This document shows positions 33,797 through 45,550 of a DNA stretch of 64,000 nt, piece after piece. The notes beneath the pieces were generated by a model. That model was not told the origin of the DNA. It was given only the letters and a program-made list of their open reading frames with translations, and ran no database searches. The position numbers and the translations under genes are program-made. Position 1 is the stretch's first letter. Each line of letters begins with the position of its first letter. The DNA is from Serilophus lunatus (Eukaryota; Chordata; Aves; Passeriformes; Eurylaimidae): assembly GCA_013399895.1 (NCBI GenBank), contig VXBA01003785.1, positions 1 to 64,000 on the forward strand. Reading direction: 5' to 3'.

Positions 33797-35452
33797 ATTT
33801 TTAAAGCAAGCTGAATAAAGACAGCAAGCTGCCATCCGTCAGTCGAGAAACTTCCCATCCACCATATAGATCTCTGCTGTCACTTACACAAATTGAGTGA
33901 CTGATAACAGAAGCATGTTAGTAACTTTTCCTATCAGCTAACACTAGAGAGGGAAGTGTTCCTTTGTTTTATTGCTTTGCAGATAAACTATTGATAGCTT
34001 TTGGCAGCTGAGTGGATGTTGAAGGTCTCCTTTGAAACAAGCTTTATGATTTTTTTCTGCTTTGATTAGAAAGTGGCTTTTTCAAAGGAAACTTTTGCTG
34101 GCTGTTGTCCATTCTTTCACTATTTCTTCAGCCAGACAGTCTGATTTTATCTTCACAAGGTTATTTTCCTCTCTACTTTTACTCAGAAGTGTTTGGCTCT
34201 TCCTTTGGAGGGAGATCTAGCTTTTTCCCCACTGCCTGTTGCTCTTCTGAGCTTGATACCCAGAATTTTATTTTCTTTCTTGCCTTCCCCACATCTGAAT
34301 GCCAAATAACTACATGTTTTCCACAAAGGGAGTGGAGAAAACAAGACCTTCCAGAAGGTATGACTTGAGCAATGTCTGACTTTGTCCCATTCCCATCTAA
34401 TTGTGAAACAATCTGTATTATAAGTTTAATTGTAAATATTTTTGTGAGTGTTTGACTGAGAGGCAAATGCAAACTATTATATCAATGAAATACAAAAACA
34501 ATTGTCACCAGTGTAATCAACAGATTAGTTGCTGGTTGTTCTGCTTTGCCCTTCTGACGCATTCCTGATGAATCTGCAAAGATTTGGAGTGCCCAAACAG
34601 TATCAGACTGTTCAGCAACAGGGCATGCAAACTCTCTTATTCCCTTTTTTCTACCTCCTTTTTATAAACAAAAGTGTTTGCATGACAGATAGAAAAAAAA
34701 ATCACAGAAATATAGTCTAATTATGAAGGAAGAAACTACAGCTCTAAGATCAAATGTGCTTGGGTACATCCATCAGGTTCTGCCATCACCTGACATGAGA
34801 ACCAAAGGCTACCAGACACTTATTAATTCTTTGATCTTGGCAATACCAGATAAAGCTTTTGCCATTCCTTGTTCAGCATGATGAAGCCATTCTTCCTGCT
34901 TATCTCACTCCATTGGTTTGAGTCCACTGATGCCAAACTTGGTTTCTATGGCTTATTCCAAGTTTAGGTATTTGAGTACATTTATGGTGCCTTTATGGTC
35001 TAAATTCCCTAAAAGAAAAATACTCAATTCAAATTGTCATCTGTTTGCAGAAAGTAAACAAAAAAGAGAAAATGTCATTTGGGTGAATCTATCACAGACT
35101 GTTAGCTTCAATGTGGAGGCACCTGTATTGAGCTCAGTAATGTGTGATTGCAGCATAATTTCTAGATAGCAAATGTAAACCAACCAAACAAACCTGCAAA
35201 GCACACAGGTCTGATGTGGAGATATTGGGTGGCAAATGCCTTGGTCCCTTATGAAAGTTATTTGGTCTTACTATTAAAAATGCACCTCTCTTCCATGTGT
35301 ATTTGTCTCATTTCTCCTTCCATCTATTAGTTTGTCTTATGTTTTCCTCATTAACATAAAAGTCTTTTAGTTATCCAGTATTTTCTGACAATGAAAGCAC
35401 AGTTTATCAAGTTACCTTCTTTCCTTTGCTTAAAGAATTAGATTGAGGTTTT

Positions 35453-35456
<4 letters not shown>
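33797..35456. other. unique non-coding DNA
   Basis: No gene or repeat recognised. Short frames at 34105-34368 (plus) and 34179-34472 (minus) overlap on opposite strands and have no recognisable features. Confidence 0.5.

Positions 35457-35485
<29 letters not shown>
35457..35485 (+). repeat. 29-base poly(T) tract
   Basis: An uninterrupted T run. An A-rich stretch on the plus strand follows at about 35636-35660. Neither a retroposed gene body nor a target-site duplication is evident next to it, so it reads as an expanded homopolymer and not clearly as a processed-pseudogene tail. Confidence 0.95.
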
Positions 35486-35488
<3 letters not shown>

Positions 35489-36620
35489 TGTGAAGGTTTT
35501 TCCATCTCTTGAATAATCTTTGTCGTTCTTTTTTTCCCTGTTTGAAAGAGAGGAATATTTTTTAATGCCATCACGAAATAGTTGGTATTTTCCAAAATGT
35601 CACAAACTGCTTTGAGGATATGCCACATTTTCAGAAAAAAAAAATAAAAAATTAAAAATACCATGAAAAAAATGTACATTCCTTTTCCAAAATTATTCAA
35701 CGTGAGTCCAGCATAACGAATAAGTTGAAAATATGTTTAAGTATGTAGTTTTCTTTACAGGAAAAGTATGATCCTGTTCTTTCAAAATGGCTGTAAAGGA
35801 GCCAAAACATATTCGCATGTCGAGTTATCTAAAATGCGATAATGGTAATCACAAGTTTAAAATTGCAAAGGATATTTCTGAACAAATTTCTGGAAAGTGG
35901 TAAATGACGATGGTAAATGACAGAGACTTCTCCAACAACGACAAAGTGATTTTATGACTGTAATATTCAGAAGGTGATATGAACATTTATAAGTGTTCAT
36001 CAGTTTGTGCAATGTAAAGTTTATGTTGGTAGAGGTTACAATAGCAACAAGGATAAGTATTGCTTCCTCAGTTGATGATGGACAACTGCACATGGAAAAT
36101 GTTACAGAAGACCTGCTACCGTGACAGGTTTAGTATCAGGTAAAGCAACTATGAGACCTAATCTCTGAAAATATGTATGTATGTATTGTCGTGGCTCTGA
36201 TATTTGAATTTGTCATGGATATTATTGGAAATAATTAAAAGAAACATTCTTAAATCTGTTTGCAAAAATAAATGCATTTAGAAAACAAAAATTACCTAGA
36301 AAAGTCACTGTCTTTCAGGTAAAAAAATAGGAGAAGTGGTGCAGAGTACCACTAGCCCTCTGTATCCCTGGCCCTTTGTGGTGACACCATCCAAATGCAA
36401 TTGTCTCAGCTGCTGAGAGTTACCTTGTGTAGTCTCAATACTTGTCCAGGAGACTTAATAAGTAATCCTAAACTGGGAGCTTGAACTGGTGGGATAAAAG
36501 CACCAGGGGGAACAGTGAACTTTGCTGCTGTAATAGGCCAAAAAGTTCTGGGTATTAGTCAGCTCGTGGCTTTGAAAGAATATAAGAAACAGAAGGACCC
36601 TCTCAAAAAAACCAAAGAAA
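35486..36620. other. unique non-coding DNA
   Basis: No gene recognised. Contains a close direct repeat GGTAAATGAC (two copies around 35899-35922) and a short TATG run near 36173-36187. Confidence 0.5.
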
Positions 36621-36645
36621 CCACCCCCACCACCCCCCTCCCCCC
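36621..36645 (-). repeat. C-rich tract, G-run motif on the minus strand
   Basis: The plus strand is CCACCCCCACCACCCCCCTC then CCCCC. Read on the minus strand this gives G runs of five, six and five separated by T, A, GG-containing spacers. It resembles a quadruplex-forming sequence, though a fourth run of three or more G is not cleanly present. Confidence 0.8.
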
Positions 36646-39600
36646 AATTCTCCCACAATTAATAGAATTTGATCTCTCTAATACAACTAAAATCCAAGAA
36701 AAATACTGAGAGAACGGCCACCTGTAAAGCTTTAAAGAAAACACTAATAGGAACAGTGGACCTGAACTGCCAAAATACAGCACAGACTATTTGTAAATCC
36801 ATTTATTCCAAAGCAATTATTTTATAGTGCCAGTACTCCTTTGAGATTAGAGCAGAAGTGCTTCCAAATTATATCTCTAGAAGATATTGCTGCAACCATA
36901 ACATAAAGCTGAGGTGAGAATTTTGTTTCAGGTGCCAGCTTCAATCATGATTAACGGCTAAGTTTCAGCTATTGCAGATGTACTACGAGGTCATTAAAAC
37001 CAGTTCAGAAATGTCTCCATCCACTCAGCCATGCCAAATGCCAGCTGTTTATGAAATAGGAGAAGTGGATCAAAATGATTTTGATAGTGTGTTCAACCTG
37101 TGATAGGACTGCAGTTTCAGAGCTCTTTATCATATTAAAGCCTGGCTTAGATTGACAGTGTAGAAAATCACCCATGACTTTGAGAAGTTGCAGAATAATG
37201 TTTCTCTTCAACAAATATGAGGTGTTTGTCTAGTCACACATTACCTGAGGGTTTGGAGAGAATTTAACCCTTCACAAGCCACTAGCTTCTTATGCCATAT
37301 TAAAATCAAAACTGTACCCAGGTCTACGAAAAATGGAACTCAGTGTGGAGATGGATAAATCACTGTCCAAGGTCCCCACTTAAAAGAGAGGATGAAACCT
37401 GCTGACCAAAGAGGAGACAAAAGCTGTTTTTTCTTCCCAGTGTAACATTGTATAGAAAAAAGCAGGAAGGTATGCTGAAGGTCATCTGATACCAACTTTA
37501 CAGTACTACCCTGCTTTTCAGTTCAGTACTACCCTGACACCTTTCCTGGTCTACACATTCAGGTTGAAATAGGAGAAGGATTACCAAAAAGAGGGTAATA
37601 AAATTAAAACATAGCAAGACATCTGCTCCCTTTTACTAAGTCAGCCTTAGTAGATATCCCTGGCTTGTAAACCCAAATGTTCACATATATTTCCCTGAAT
37701 ATACTGTAGCTGGCAGGGGTCATCTTCCTGAACTGTCATCTTCAAATTTTTGCAAGCCACTAAGGGTTTGTCAGGTTAGACACTAATACATAAGAAATCT
37801 GTTGCACAGTGTTACATTCAGGTTCTCTATTTTCCTCCATGTGTTTGTGATGAAAATGACATCCTTTCAATTTTCTGTTTGACACAGTGACATGCAAAGA
37901 ATATCTCAAAGGAGCACATCCTAAAGTATCCAAAGTACTCAGAAAAGGTGAAATTTGTTTTCCTTTTTATTACTGAAGGAACTAGGCCATACTGTTTTGT
38001 TCTATTTAATAGTATATTTCCAATTGACAGAGCCCTCATCACTACAGGTTACAACATTATCTTGGAGAACCATATGGGATACATTCAAAAGGTATTTTTT
38101 CCCAATATGTTTATTGGCATCTTTCATTACATAAAACAGCTATTTGTCTTTTCCATTTGGCTCCTTTAACCTGTGCAGGCCCAATACATTCAAAGGGTAA
38201 AGTAATAGCACATGTTTCTTGCATTCCTTTGACATGGATGTTTGTTCCATAGATCAGCTATTTGGAGGAGAAAAAAGAAAAGAATGCCAGTACCTCACTT
38301 GCTTCTACGATAGAATATGTCACACCATATCTCAGCTACACAATAAAAAAGACAGATTTAGTAATTCTCAGGAAACTCAGGTAGAGTATGATGCATTTTT
38401 TTTTTGGCATGGGAAAAAATTGAGAACTTAACTACTTCTCTGACCATTTTGCTCCAAAGTATGAGTCTACATGCCAACATTTTCATCTAACATAGGCATA
38501 GAAAATAGCTTGCTACACTTTCTACTTTTTTGCTTGTTAGGAAGGGATTGTTGCAGAGGTTTTGACAATTAGTGGTAAAGATTTGGAGGGTTATATCCAC
38601 AGCTGGTATAAATTGCTCAGACTCTTCCAAAGTCAAGTACTGAAATGTATGTGTAGGTTCCATCTCCTATCCCCCTCTGGGCCAGATTTTACTTGCAAAA
38701 GACTGTAACTAACTTCTTGAGGAAAAATATTAGATTTTGTTTTTCCACCTATAAAATTTACCTAAACTTGTTTACCTGCATCTCGGGGGCATTGTAAGGT
38801 TGAATTAGTTAAGCAATGTACACTTTGATTTCCTTGAATAAAAAATACAGTAGGAATGCAAAACAGTGAGGATCCAGATCTCCTAAATTCTGATTATTTT
38901 GTTATAGTAATTCTGGGTAAACTAGACCAGAGAGCAATGTACTGGCAATAACTCCTCATAATCCTGTGTGAACTATTATTGGCCAGGGTATAATAGATGA
39001 TATCCTGCAATTCACAGAGGTACTAGGCTGAGTACTATCATGTTTATAGATATTAATGTATCCATAGAGATAAGCAGTTTGATTTAGAATTCCTTGATTA
39101 ATTCCCCAGTTAGCCCTGGCTGTAGCCCTGAAATAAACAAGTTGTTCCAGGTGATATTATAGCATAGTTATGAAGTTTAGATGGTAGCTGTAACAACTGT
39201 AGCTACCTTTGTTTCTTTCTTCTGATTAACAGATACAAATTATTATTATTATAGATAAGGTAATTTGAGCCTTTATTTCTCTCTTACAGTTTCCTAAGTT
39301 CTTGTACTGTGAGATGAGAGACCTGGCTGCAAAAATCTAGACTGAAGGTCATTATCACTCTTTTTTTTTCTTTTTGTCTTGTTTTCACAAAGTAAGACAA
39401 ACTAGGATGTGCCTTTAAAGCTCCAAGTCAGCCAATATTCTACAAGTTTACAAGAACAGGTGTAAACTTTGGGTAATTGAAATCTTGTTTCTGTTGGAGG
39501 AGGCTATCATCTGGCATAAATTGACTAGTCTGGTCCACCTGATGCCAGTTTGCTTTTATGCACTGTAATGCAAGTTTCTTTGTCTCTTCCCTTTTGTTCC

Positions 39601-40137
39601 CTCACTTCCATTTGTGGTCTGGCATTGTGGTTTTTCTCCCACCACAGCTGGAGACTTGACTCATTGTCTGTGCTTGGGGAGTAGGGTTGGGTTCCGTAGG
39701 TGGAGAGAGCAGCCATGATATAGAGATGCTTGTAGGTGGGATGACTGAGAAATAGTATTCCAACACAGAAGGTGAGAGTCTACTATGTAACATAAATGAT
39801 ATGTCCTGCTAAGACTCATGCAGAATACTTCTAATGGTTTGCAATACACTGATTATTAGTGTAGGGCTCAGAGAAGAGCAGAGGTAAAACCATGGTTATA
39901 TACCGATCATGGTTTCTTGCTTCAGAAGCTGTTAGGCCACCACTAAATGGGCAGTCATTGCACATCTAGGCAATAAGAAATAGGAACAGATGATCGATAG
40001 ACACAGACCTCTGAGCAAAACTTCCAGATTTAATTACTTTGTCTTCTGGAGAGACAATCTGAAAAGTTACCCAGTTGCCCCTCTTCTTATCTAAATTGAT
40101 CCAAGCAAAAAAAAATTAGACAATATTGTGTAATGGA
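36646..40137. other. unique non-coding DNA
   Basis: No gene recognised. A 13-base direct repeat CAGTACTACCCTG lies at 37501-37513 and 37524-37536. A T run sits at about 38397-38405. A short ATT run occupies 39238-39254. Three overlapping minus-strand frames at 39525-39849 share no recognisable domain. Confidence 0.5.
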
Positions 40138-40157
40138 TAGGGTTAGGGTCAGGGTTA
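40138..40157 (+). repeat. short telomere-like tract
   Basis: The sequence TAGGGTTAGGGTCAGGGTTA holds about three TTAGGG-type units, one with a T-to-C change. It is far too short to be a telomere and is at most a tiny interstitial telomeric sequence. Confidence 0.6.
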
Positions 40158-40949
40158 TTGAATTTATTTATTCTAGGAAGAAAAGGATCAGAAATGTTAG
40201 TTGTTACACTTTGAAGTTGCCTTTGTAATAATTTTCCCTTATATACTTCAAGCATTGTGAAGAGTTAAACATCCTTATATTTCAAAATACAGTGAAGACT
40301 TGATAAATACTGTATTAATGATAGGATTGTCTTCAAAGATAAATAGACTGTTAAATTTCCACTATTAAAGAAAAAAGCATACTTTAGGTGCATATGAAGA
40401 ATGGGCGATGTTTGAGATTTGCTTTCTCTTGCAGCTATTTATCTTCCTGCCAAACAGCGGCTAATGGTAGAAACCAAGGAAAGGGTTATGAATTTTGGTA
40501 TGGGAATTGGACCACCAAAATCTCACACATGTTTTGAAAAACAAAGCATTTATAATTTCAATACATTTTAAGAGGCACTTTAAAGTCATTATGGAATCTC
40601 ACAGCTTTTAGCGTAATTTCAACTTTTTAATCTTGTTTTACAGGTTAAAACAATTCTCCATCCAGAAAAATACGGTTCCAAAAACACAGTTCAAAACATA
40701 TAATTAATTTCTGACCTCACACTTTATCATTCAATAAGCTGTTTTAGTAAAAGGGTGGAAACCAAAGTAAGTAATAATATACATTACAAAGAATTGCATA
40801 TATTAAGATCAATTATTATAATATTTCATCTCCTCTTTGAATCTGAAAATATGTATTTTCTCTAGATGATAATTCAACATGCAGAAGGGAATTAGAGCAA
40901 GTGAAGGAAATCAGATCAGAACTTGCAACAGAGAATAATGATCTTAGAA
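40158..40949. other. unique AT-rich DNA
   Basis: No gene recognised. The AT-rich part at about 40540-40700 is free of tandem repeats and might be conserved, without direct support. Confidence 0.45.
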
Positions 40950-41100
40950 GAAAGAATTGGGTATCTGGACTCACTTCCAAGGGATGTGGTCAAGACAACA
41001 TTTCTATACCTATTCAAGAATTAGTTAGATGAGTCATTAATGGAGATTCTAAATTGAATTGTCTGTAATAGCTGTAGGCTCTGTCTGCAGGAAGCAAGTC
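40950..41100 (+). mobile_element. ancient L2/CR1-clade LINE relic (RT C-terminus)
   Basis: Frame 40968-41021 reads DSLPRDVVKTTFLYLFKN, then a stop at 41022-41024, then LDESL. The known C-terminal motif of L2/L3/CR1 reverse transcriptases is 'WNSLPxxVVxAxSxxxFKxxLDxxL'. Spacing is kept exactly on both sides of the stop. The DNA also resembles the L3/CR1-L3 consensus ('cactgccacaggatgtggtgatggcc' ... 'ggattagacaaattcatgg'). The usual Trp is lost. A faint 3' continuation ends near CTGTAGGCTCTGTCTGC. It is strongly diverged, hence much older than the avian CR1 at 22 kb. Confidence 0.68.
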
Positions 41101-43636
41101 TTTTGCTTGTTCGACTTCACTGACAGCAGACAAAAATCTGTTTTGGTGACAAGCAGAGGCTGACAAGGGATTTGTTGTCTTTTTGGTATCATATATTTTA
41201 ACATCAGGCAATTTGAAATAACTACACTGGGAGTAAACTTATGTTTCCCTTAAGCAGGAGGAAGACTTTTTAGGATAGCAGTGATAAAAGTAATCTAAGC
41301 ACAAATAGGTCAAAGTCTACTCAACTGACTTTCAGTTTAGGGGAATGTTTATGTTCTCTATAGCAAAACCAAGAAGAAATCAATTCTGAACTCAAACTAC
41401 TGTGGACAGAAAGAAGGATTTTTTTTTTTTTTTCACATTTTACAGAAGGATATTGGCGTAAAGGTAAAAATGAAAACATCTTCATTTTCACTTTTTGTAT
41501 TTACGTGAAAGTAGAAACAAAATGCACATAGATATCCAGATATAGCTATGGAATAATATAATGTAGCAAGTGGATAGTGATGGAATATGAGTTACTAGGT
41601 ACCATTTTGATTCCTTATCTGCAGCTTAAGAACATGGCAAAACAATAATTAGAAATAGAGGTGGTTCTGTCCTAGAAATACTTCCTTCAAAAAAAAAAAA
41701 AAAAGAAAAAAAGATTATTTTGCTCTCTGAGGATGAAAACAGATTTGTTAAAGTTTGAGAGAAGTGTGATAGATTTTTTGTCTTGTTTCATTTCACACCT
41801 CAGAGTTGGTTTAACTATAGCATATAGGAAAATGTTGTCTCTGGCTGAGATAATATACAATCCATGCAAAATCACAGCGCCGAGAATAACTGGCCATCTG
41901 AAAATACCTTTTCAACTTGTCTTACGTATTGATTACTTACTTACCAGAGGTAGATTCAATTTGTTATTTACTTACAGAAAAATCGCCCTTGAATTAGACC
42001 TTTGGCAGTCTGAAACCTTTACTTGAATAAAATGCTGGCAGTGGGAATAACTCCTGTGTTTAATGTTGCAGACTAATACAGAGCTCATACCTGTGTAAAT
42101 CTTTAAGCTCATGTCAGTGGTTAGAGCACAGGTGAAACTTGGGGGATGCCTGTCTACACGCTCAAGACAGCCTTGTACTCAGCTGGAGCTGATCTATTAT
42201 CCTCATGAAGGCCACACTCAAATTTGACCAAGCCTCAGACTGCACTCAAGCAAGAAAGCTCATATTCACCCTGTTGTAGATGATGCCGACTGCATAAATT
42301 GTGATTGAATTTGAGTTACTTGATGCCTTGAGGTTTTTCCTTGTATTTTTTTGGATTTTAGTCTGGCTGTATGGTTTGAATTATAAGTTTTCCTGAGAAG
42401 CCTTTTCCTTAATGTTTACGTTCTTCTCTGAACATAATGAGGGTAGCAAGAGAAAATACAGGCATAGAACTCCTGGACCTGCTTCAAGGAGAGGGGCAAA
42501 TTTGGGATGGGTACAGGCAATTAGAAAGATTCTGGTTGGGTACTTTGGAGACATAGATGTTAGATGAACTTTGAGTGAATAGTTTTGAAATTTATAAATG
42601 TAAGCTGATAACTGCTTTTCTCTCTCTTGGACGTGGACAACTCCCAGTAAAAAGCTGCACTTTTCCTTTACCTCTATTAATTTGTTTTGCGGTTTTTAAT
42701 TCCCCATCTGATTTCAGGCATCAACTCAATTAAAGGGATCACGATGCTGGCACCACAGTGCGGTTGCTGGGAGCCCAGTCTATGGCTAGGCCAGTACTGA
42801 ATACAGAAAGGAAATGGGCAAAGGCCATAAAAATACATAACTCTCCATTTAACTCTGCCCTTTGCACCGTGGCAGAGGTATATTGGAAAATGAAGGAGAT
42901 CATTTCTGAAGGCTCTGTTCATGTTTTGCTCTCAAAACAGGGTAAGAGGTTTCTGCAGCCTGGTAGGAAAATGAAAATCCTCTGTCCAGGTCAGGACTTC
43001 TGTCACAGTGGTATCGAGTAATCAGGCAATAATGGACACATCTACTTCCTACTCAAATTTTATCCTTTCTCCTTTTGGAAAGTTAGTTACCTTTTCATTG
43101 AGCATCCTTTTGCAAGATTCAAATATGCCAGAAAAAAGCCTAAATAAAATCCATTCTCCCTAGGTCTGAGCTCATTGTCCCACTTCACTCTCATTGTGTT
43201 GTCTGTTTCTTTAATGCCATTCATCAGAGATGCTTTCTGAGGGGTTTCCCAGCAATACGTTCCCTTTTCTTCTACCACAGCCAGCAATAAAGATTGTCGC
43301 CTATGAACTCAGGATGGCTGGTTACCCTGTGTGGCAGACAAAGATAGAGATGGAGAGAGAATTAACTTCACTGATGACAACAGAAAGCCTGGGGCACAGG
43401 CAAGAATAGATTCATGATCCTTCAGTATTTTTAAGCAGAACAGGAACTATGCATAGTATGTGGAGCAAGAGAGCAATGTTAACCAGCAGTATTAGAGAAG
43501 AAATATTGGTTAATAAAAATGGCTATAGCTACATGCAGGCAAATTAGGTGCATTTCAGTTAATCTGAATTCTTAGTAGCTCACCCATTGAAGTCTACTGC
43601 TAACATTTATCAATAATAACTACAATAACAATAATT
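41101..43636. other. unique non-coding DNA
   Basis: No gene recognised. Contains a T run at about 41420-41434 and A runs at about 41689-41711. CAGTGGTTAGAGCACAGGTG at about 42115-42134 resembles a tRNA-type SINE head but has no partner B box. Confidence 0.5.
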
Positions 43637-43661
43637 ATTAATCAGAGTAGTTCTGATTAAT
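43637..43661. repeat. 10-bp inverted repeat with homeobox-like arms
   Basis: Arms ATTAATCAGA (43637-43646) and TCTGATTAAT (43652-43661) flank the five-base spacer GTAGT. Each arm contains a TAATCA / TGATTA word, so the site could bind a homeodomain dimer, or could simply reflect the AT-rich context. Confidence 0.8.
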
Positions 43662-44499
43662 TATATGCTCTGACTGTATTTAAAATGATTTTTTTTCTCT
43701 TTTCCTCATTCTTCTGACAGAAGTAATTTATCTACCCCTTTCATTACTGCTGATGATTCACACACACACATATATTTGCACACACACACACATATATATG
43801 TATGAAATAATAATAAAAAAGGAATTTTGCCCTTGATTTTAAACTGCTTATAATTTTTCTAAACATGCTACATAGCAAAGTGCTTTACTGTGGCTTTCAG
43901 TTAATGTATATTTCTCCACTTGGCTCTTAATTTCCTGCACTTTATCCACTGTACATACCCACTCCCTGCCAAAATCATCATTTTGCATTTTAGTCTGAAT
44001 GGTTTCAAGCTGGTTATGTTTCATTTCCCTGCTTTCTGGGAAGTAGCGGGGGAGAAAGCTTCTTTTCTTTTAATACTGAGAGAATAACTACAATACTTGA
44101 AGCCTATAGTGAACCAAGTGGGCAGAGTCATCATTATCACACTGAGTCCCAATTTTAACATCTTGTGATTTGTCTGAATTTCAAGATATGCAGCAATCAA
44201 CCTTCTGTAGTTAAGCAGTTTCAGAAAGCTTTCCATAGTGCAAAATGCAATGGAATTACAACTCCTTGGGCAGAACATTTTCACAAAGAGTTCTTAAGGG
44301 TTTTGTCCACTTCCTCAGGAAGCTAAAATCCAAAATAACACGGTCAACACTGACAGCTGTGAACTACTTCAATAGGATGGAATTTAACATGACAAATCTT
44401 AAAGTCCTTTTCTTAGTTCTTGCTCAGACAAAATCTTCTGTACTCCTTGGTGGAAGGCTGTAGTGGAGTAAGGACTGAGTCTGAGCTGTGCTCTTTCAG
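43662..44499. other. unique non-coding DNA around a microsatellite
   Basis: No gene recognised. It holds the CA/TA repeat listed separately. Confidence 0.5.
43759..43804. repeat. composite (CA)n/(TA)n microsatellite
   Basis: Two short CA runs interrupted by TATATTTG and ending in ATATATATGTATG. Same type as the longer tract at 33.7 kb. Confidence 0.92.
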
Positions 44500-45550
44500 G
44501 AAGCCTTGCTGAATTGCTGCCCTTGAGTCCCGGTCAGATGCTCAGAAATCCTGGATGCACAGCTGCACTTTTCTGACCAATAAGACTGGGGGAGTAACCC
44601 AGTGATTGTCTCAGCTGATGCCAGTGATGTGTGTCCCAGACCACTGCTTTCTTCCATCTGCCCATCTCCTATGGCCTTGTGGCTGCCAACATTATAGCAC
44701 TGCACAGATATTTGCTGATGGCCCTCTGAGATGCCCAACCTTCTCTTTCTGAGGTTAAATTCCAACTAATGGAAAGCCCCAGACAATATTATGCCACTGG
44801 GGAGTCTCTGCTTGCCCCTCTTGCCCCACGCTCTCTCCAATGCTCTCACATGGACACAGTCTGCAAGCTTCTCCCACACCTCACCCTCACCAGGCCTCAA
44901 AGTCCTGAAGTGTCACCCAGCTCCTCTCCTTACTCCTAATGAGGGCGGGAGCCTTTATGATGCCTTCCGGTGTCCATCTCTCCAGAAACGCTAATGAGCA
45001 CTGGTTTGCTCTCTCTGTTCATCTTTACCATGTGTAGCAACTTGTCCCTAGTTTGAGACCAAGTTTGATGTCTATGATGGAAGGAGGGGGCTCAGAAGGG
45101 GCAGGATGGCCTGAAACCTGCTTTGCTAGGTGTTTCCATATGTTCTGTGTTGTAGAAATACAAAAAGAATTGCTTGATGCTTGTGTCTGCTTTTGGTTCC
45201 TGAAATTTGCTGTCTTAACTTGTGGTTAGGTGTGAACAGCCTGGAGCAAAGGACAGGGTTTTGGAGTGGAGAAGAAGGAAACTAAAGCATTGCGAAATGC
45301 TGGGAGAAGGAAAGACTGCAAGAGCAAGCAGGTGTTGGCCACTCTCAGAGCCATAGGGCAGGAGTTCAATGCATGGCGTGCTGAGTAAATTCCACGAAGC
45401 ACAACTGACCAATGTGGGCAAATCTCCCTCATCTCCCATGGAAGCAGGTGTCACCAAAGAACTTCATGAGAGGCAGCTCCCAGGAGTCTCCATGGTGGGG
45501 ACAGCGGTGCCACCGACCATTATTCAGAGCTGAGAAAATGGAGGCTTATT
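44500..45550. other. GC-richer stretch of unknown nature
   Basis: Visibly richer in C and G than its flanks, with CT-rich parts (CCCCTCTTGCCCCACGCTCT at about 44815-44834) and AG-rich parts (about 45076-45110). Overlapping frames of 60-89 codons on both strands show no domain I know. It might be an old, unrecognised transposable element or a non-coding RNA exon region. No LTR ends, TATA-like box or clear splice signals could be tied to it. Confidence 0.3.

Noticed and set aside
33599..33858. Repetitive Thr/His/Ile/Tyr peptides on both strands
   Set aside because: Direct translation of the CA/TA microsatellite.
42112..42160. tRNA-type SINE head (CAGTGGTTAGAGCACAGGTG)
   Set aside because: An A-box-like word is present but there is no B box or SINE body downstream.
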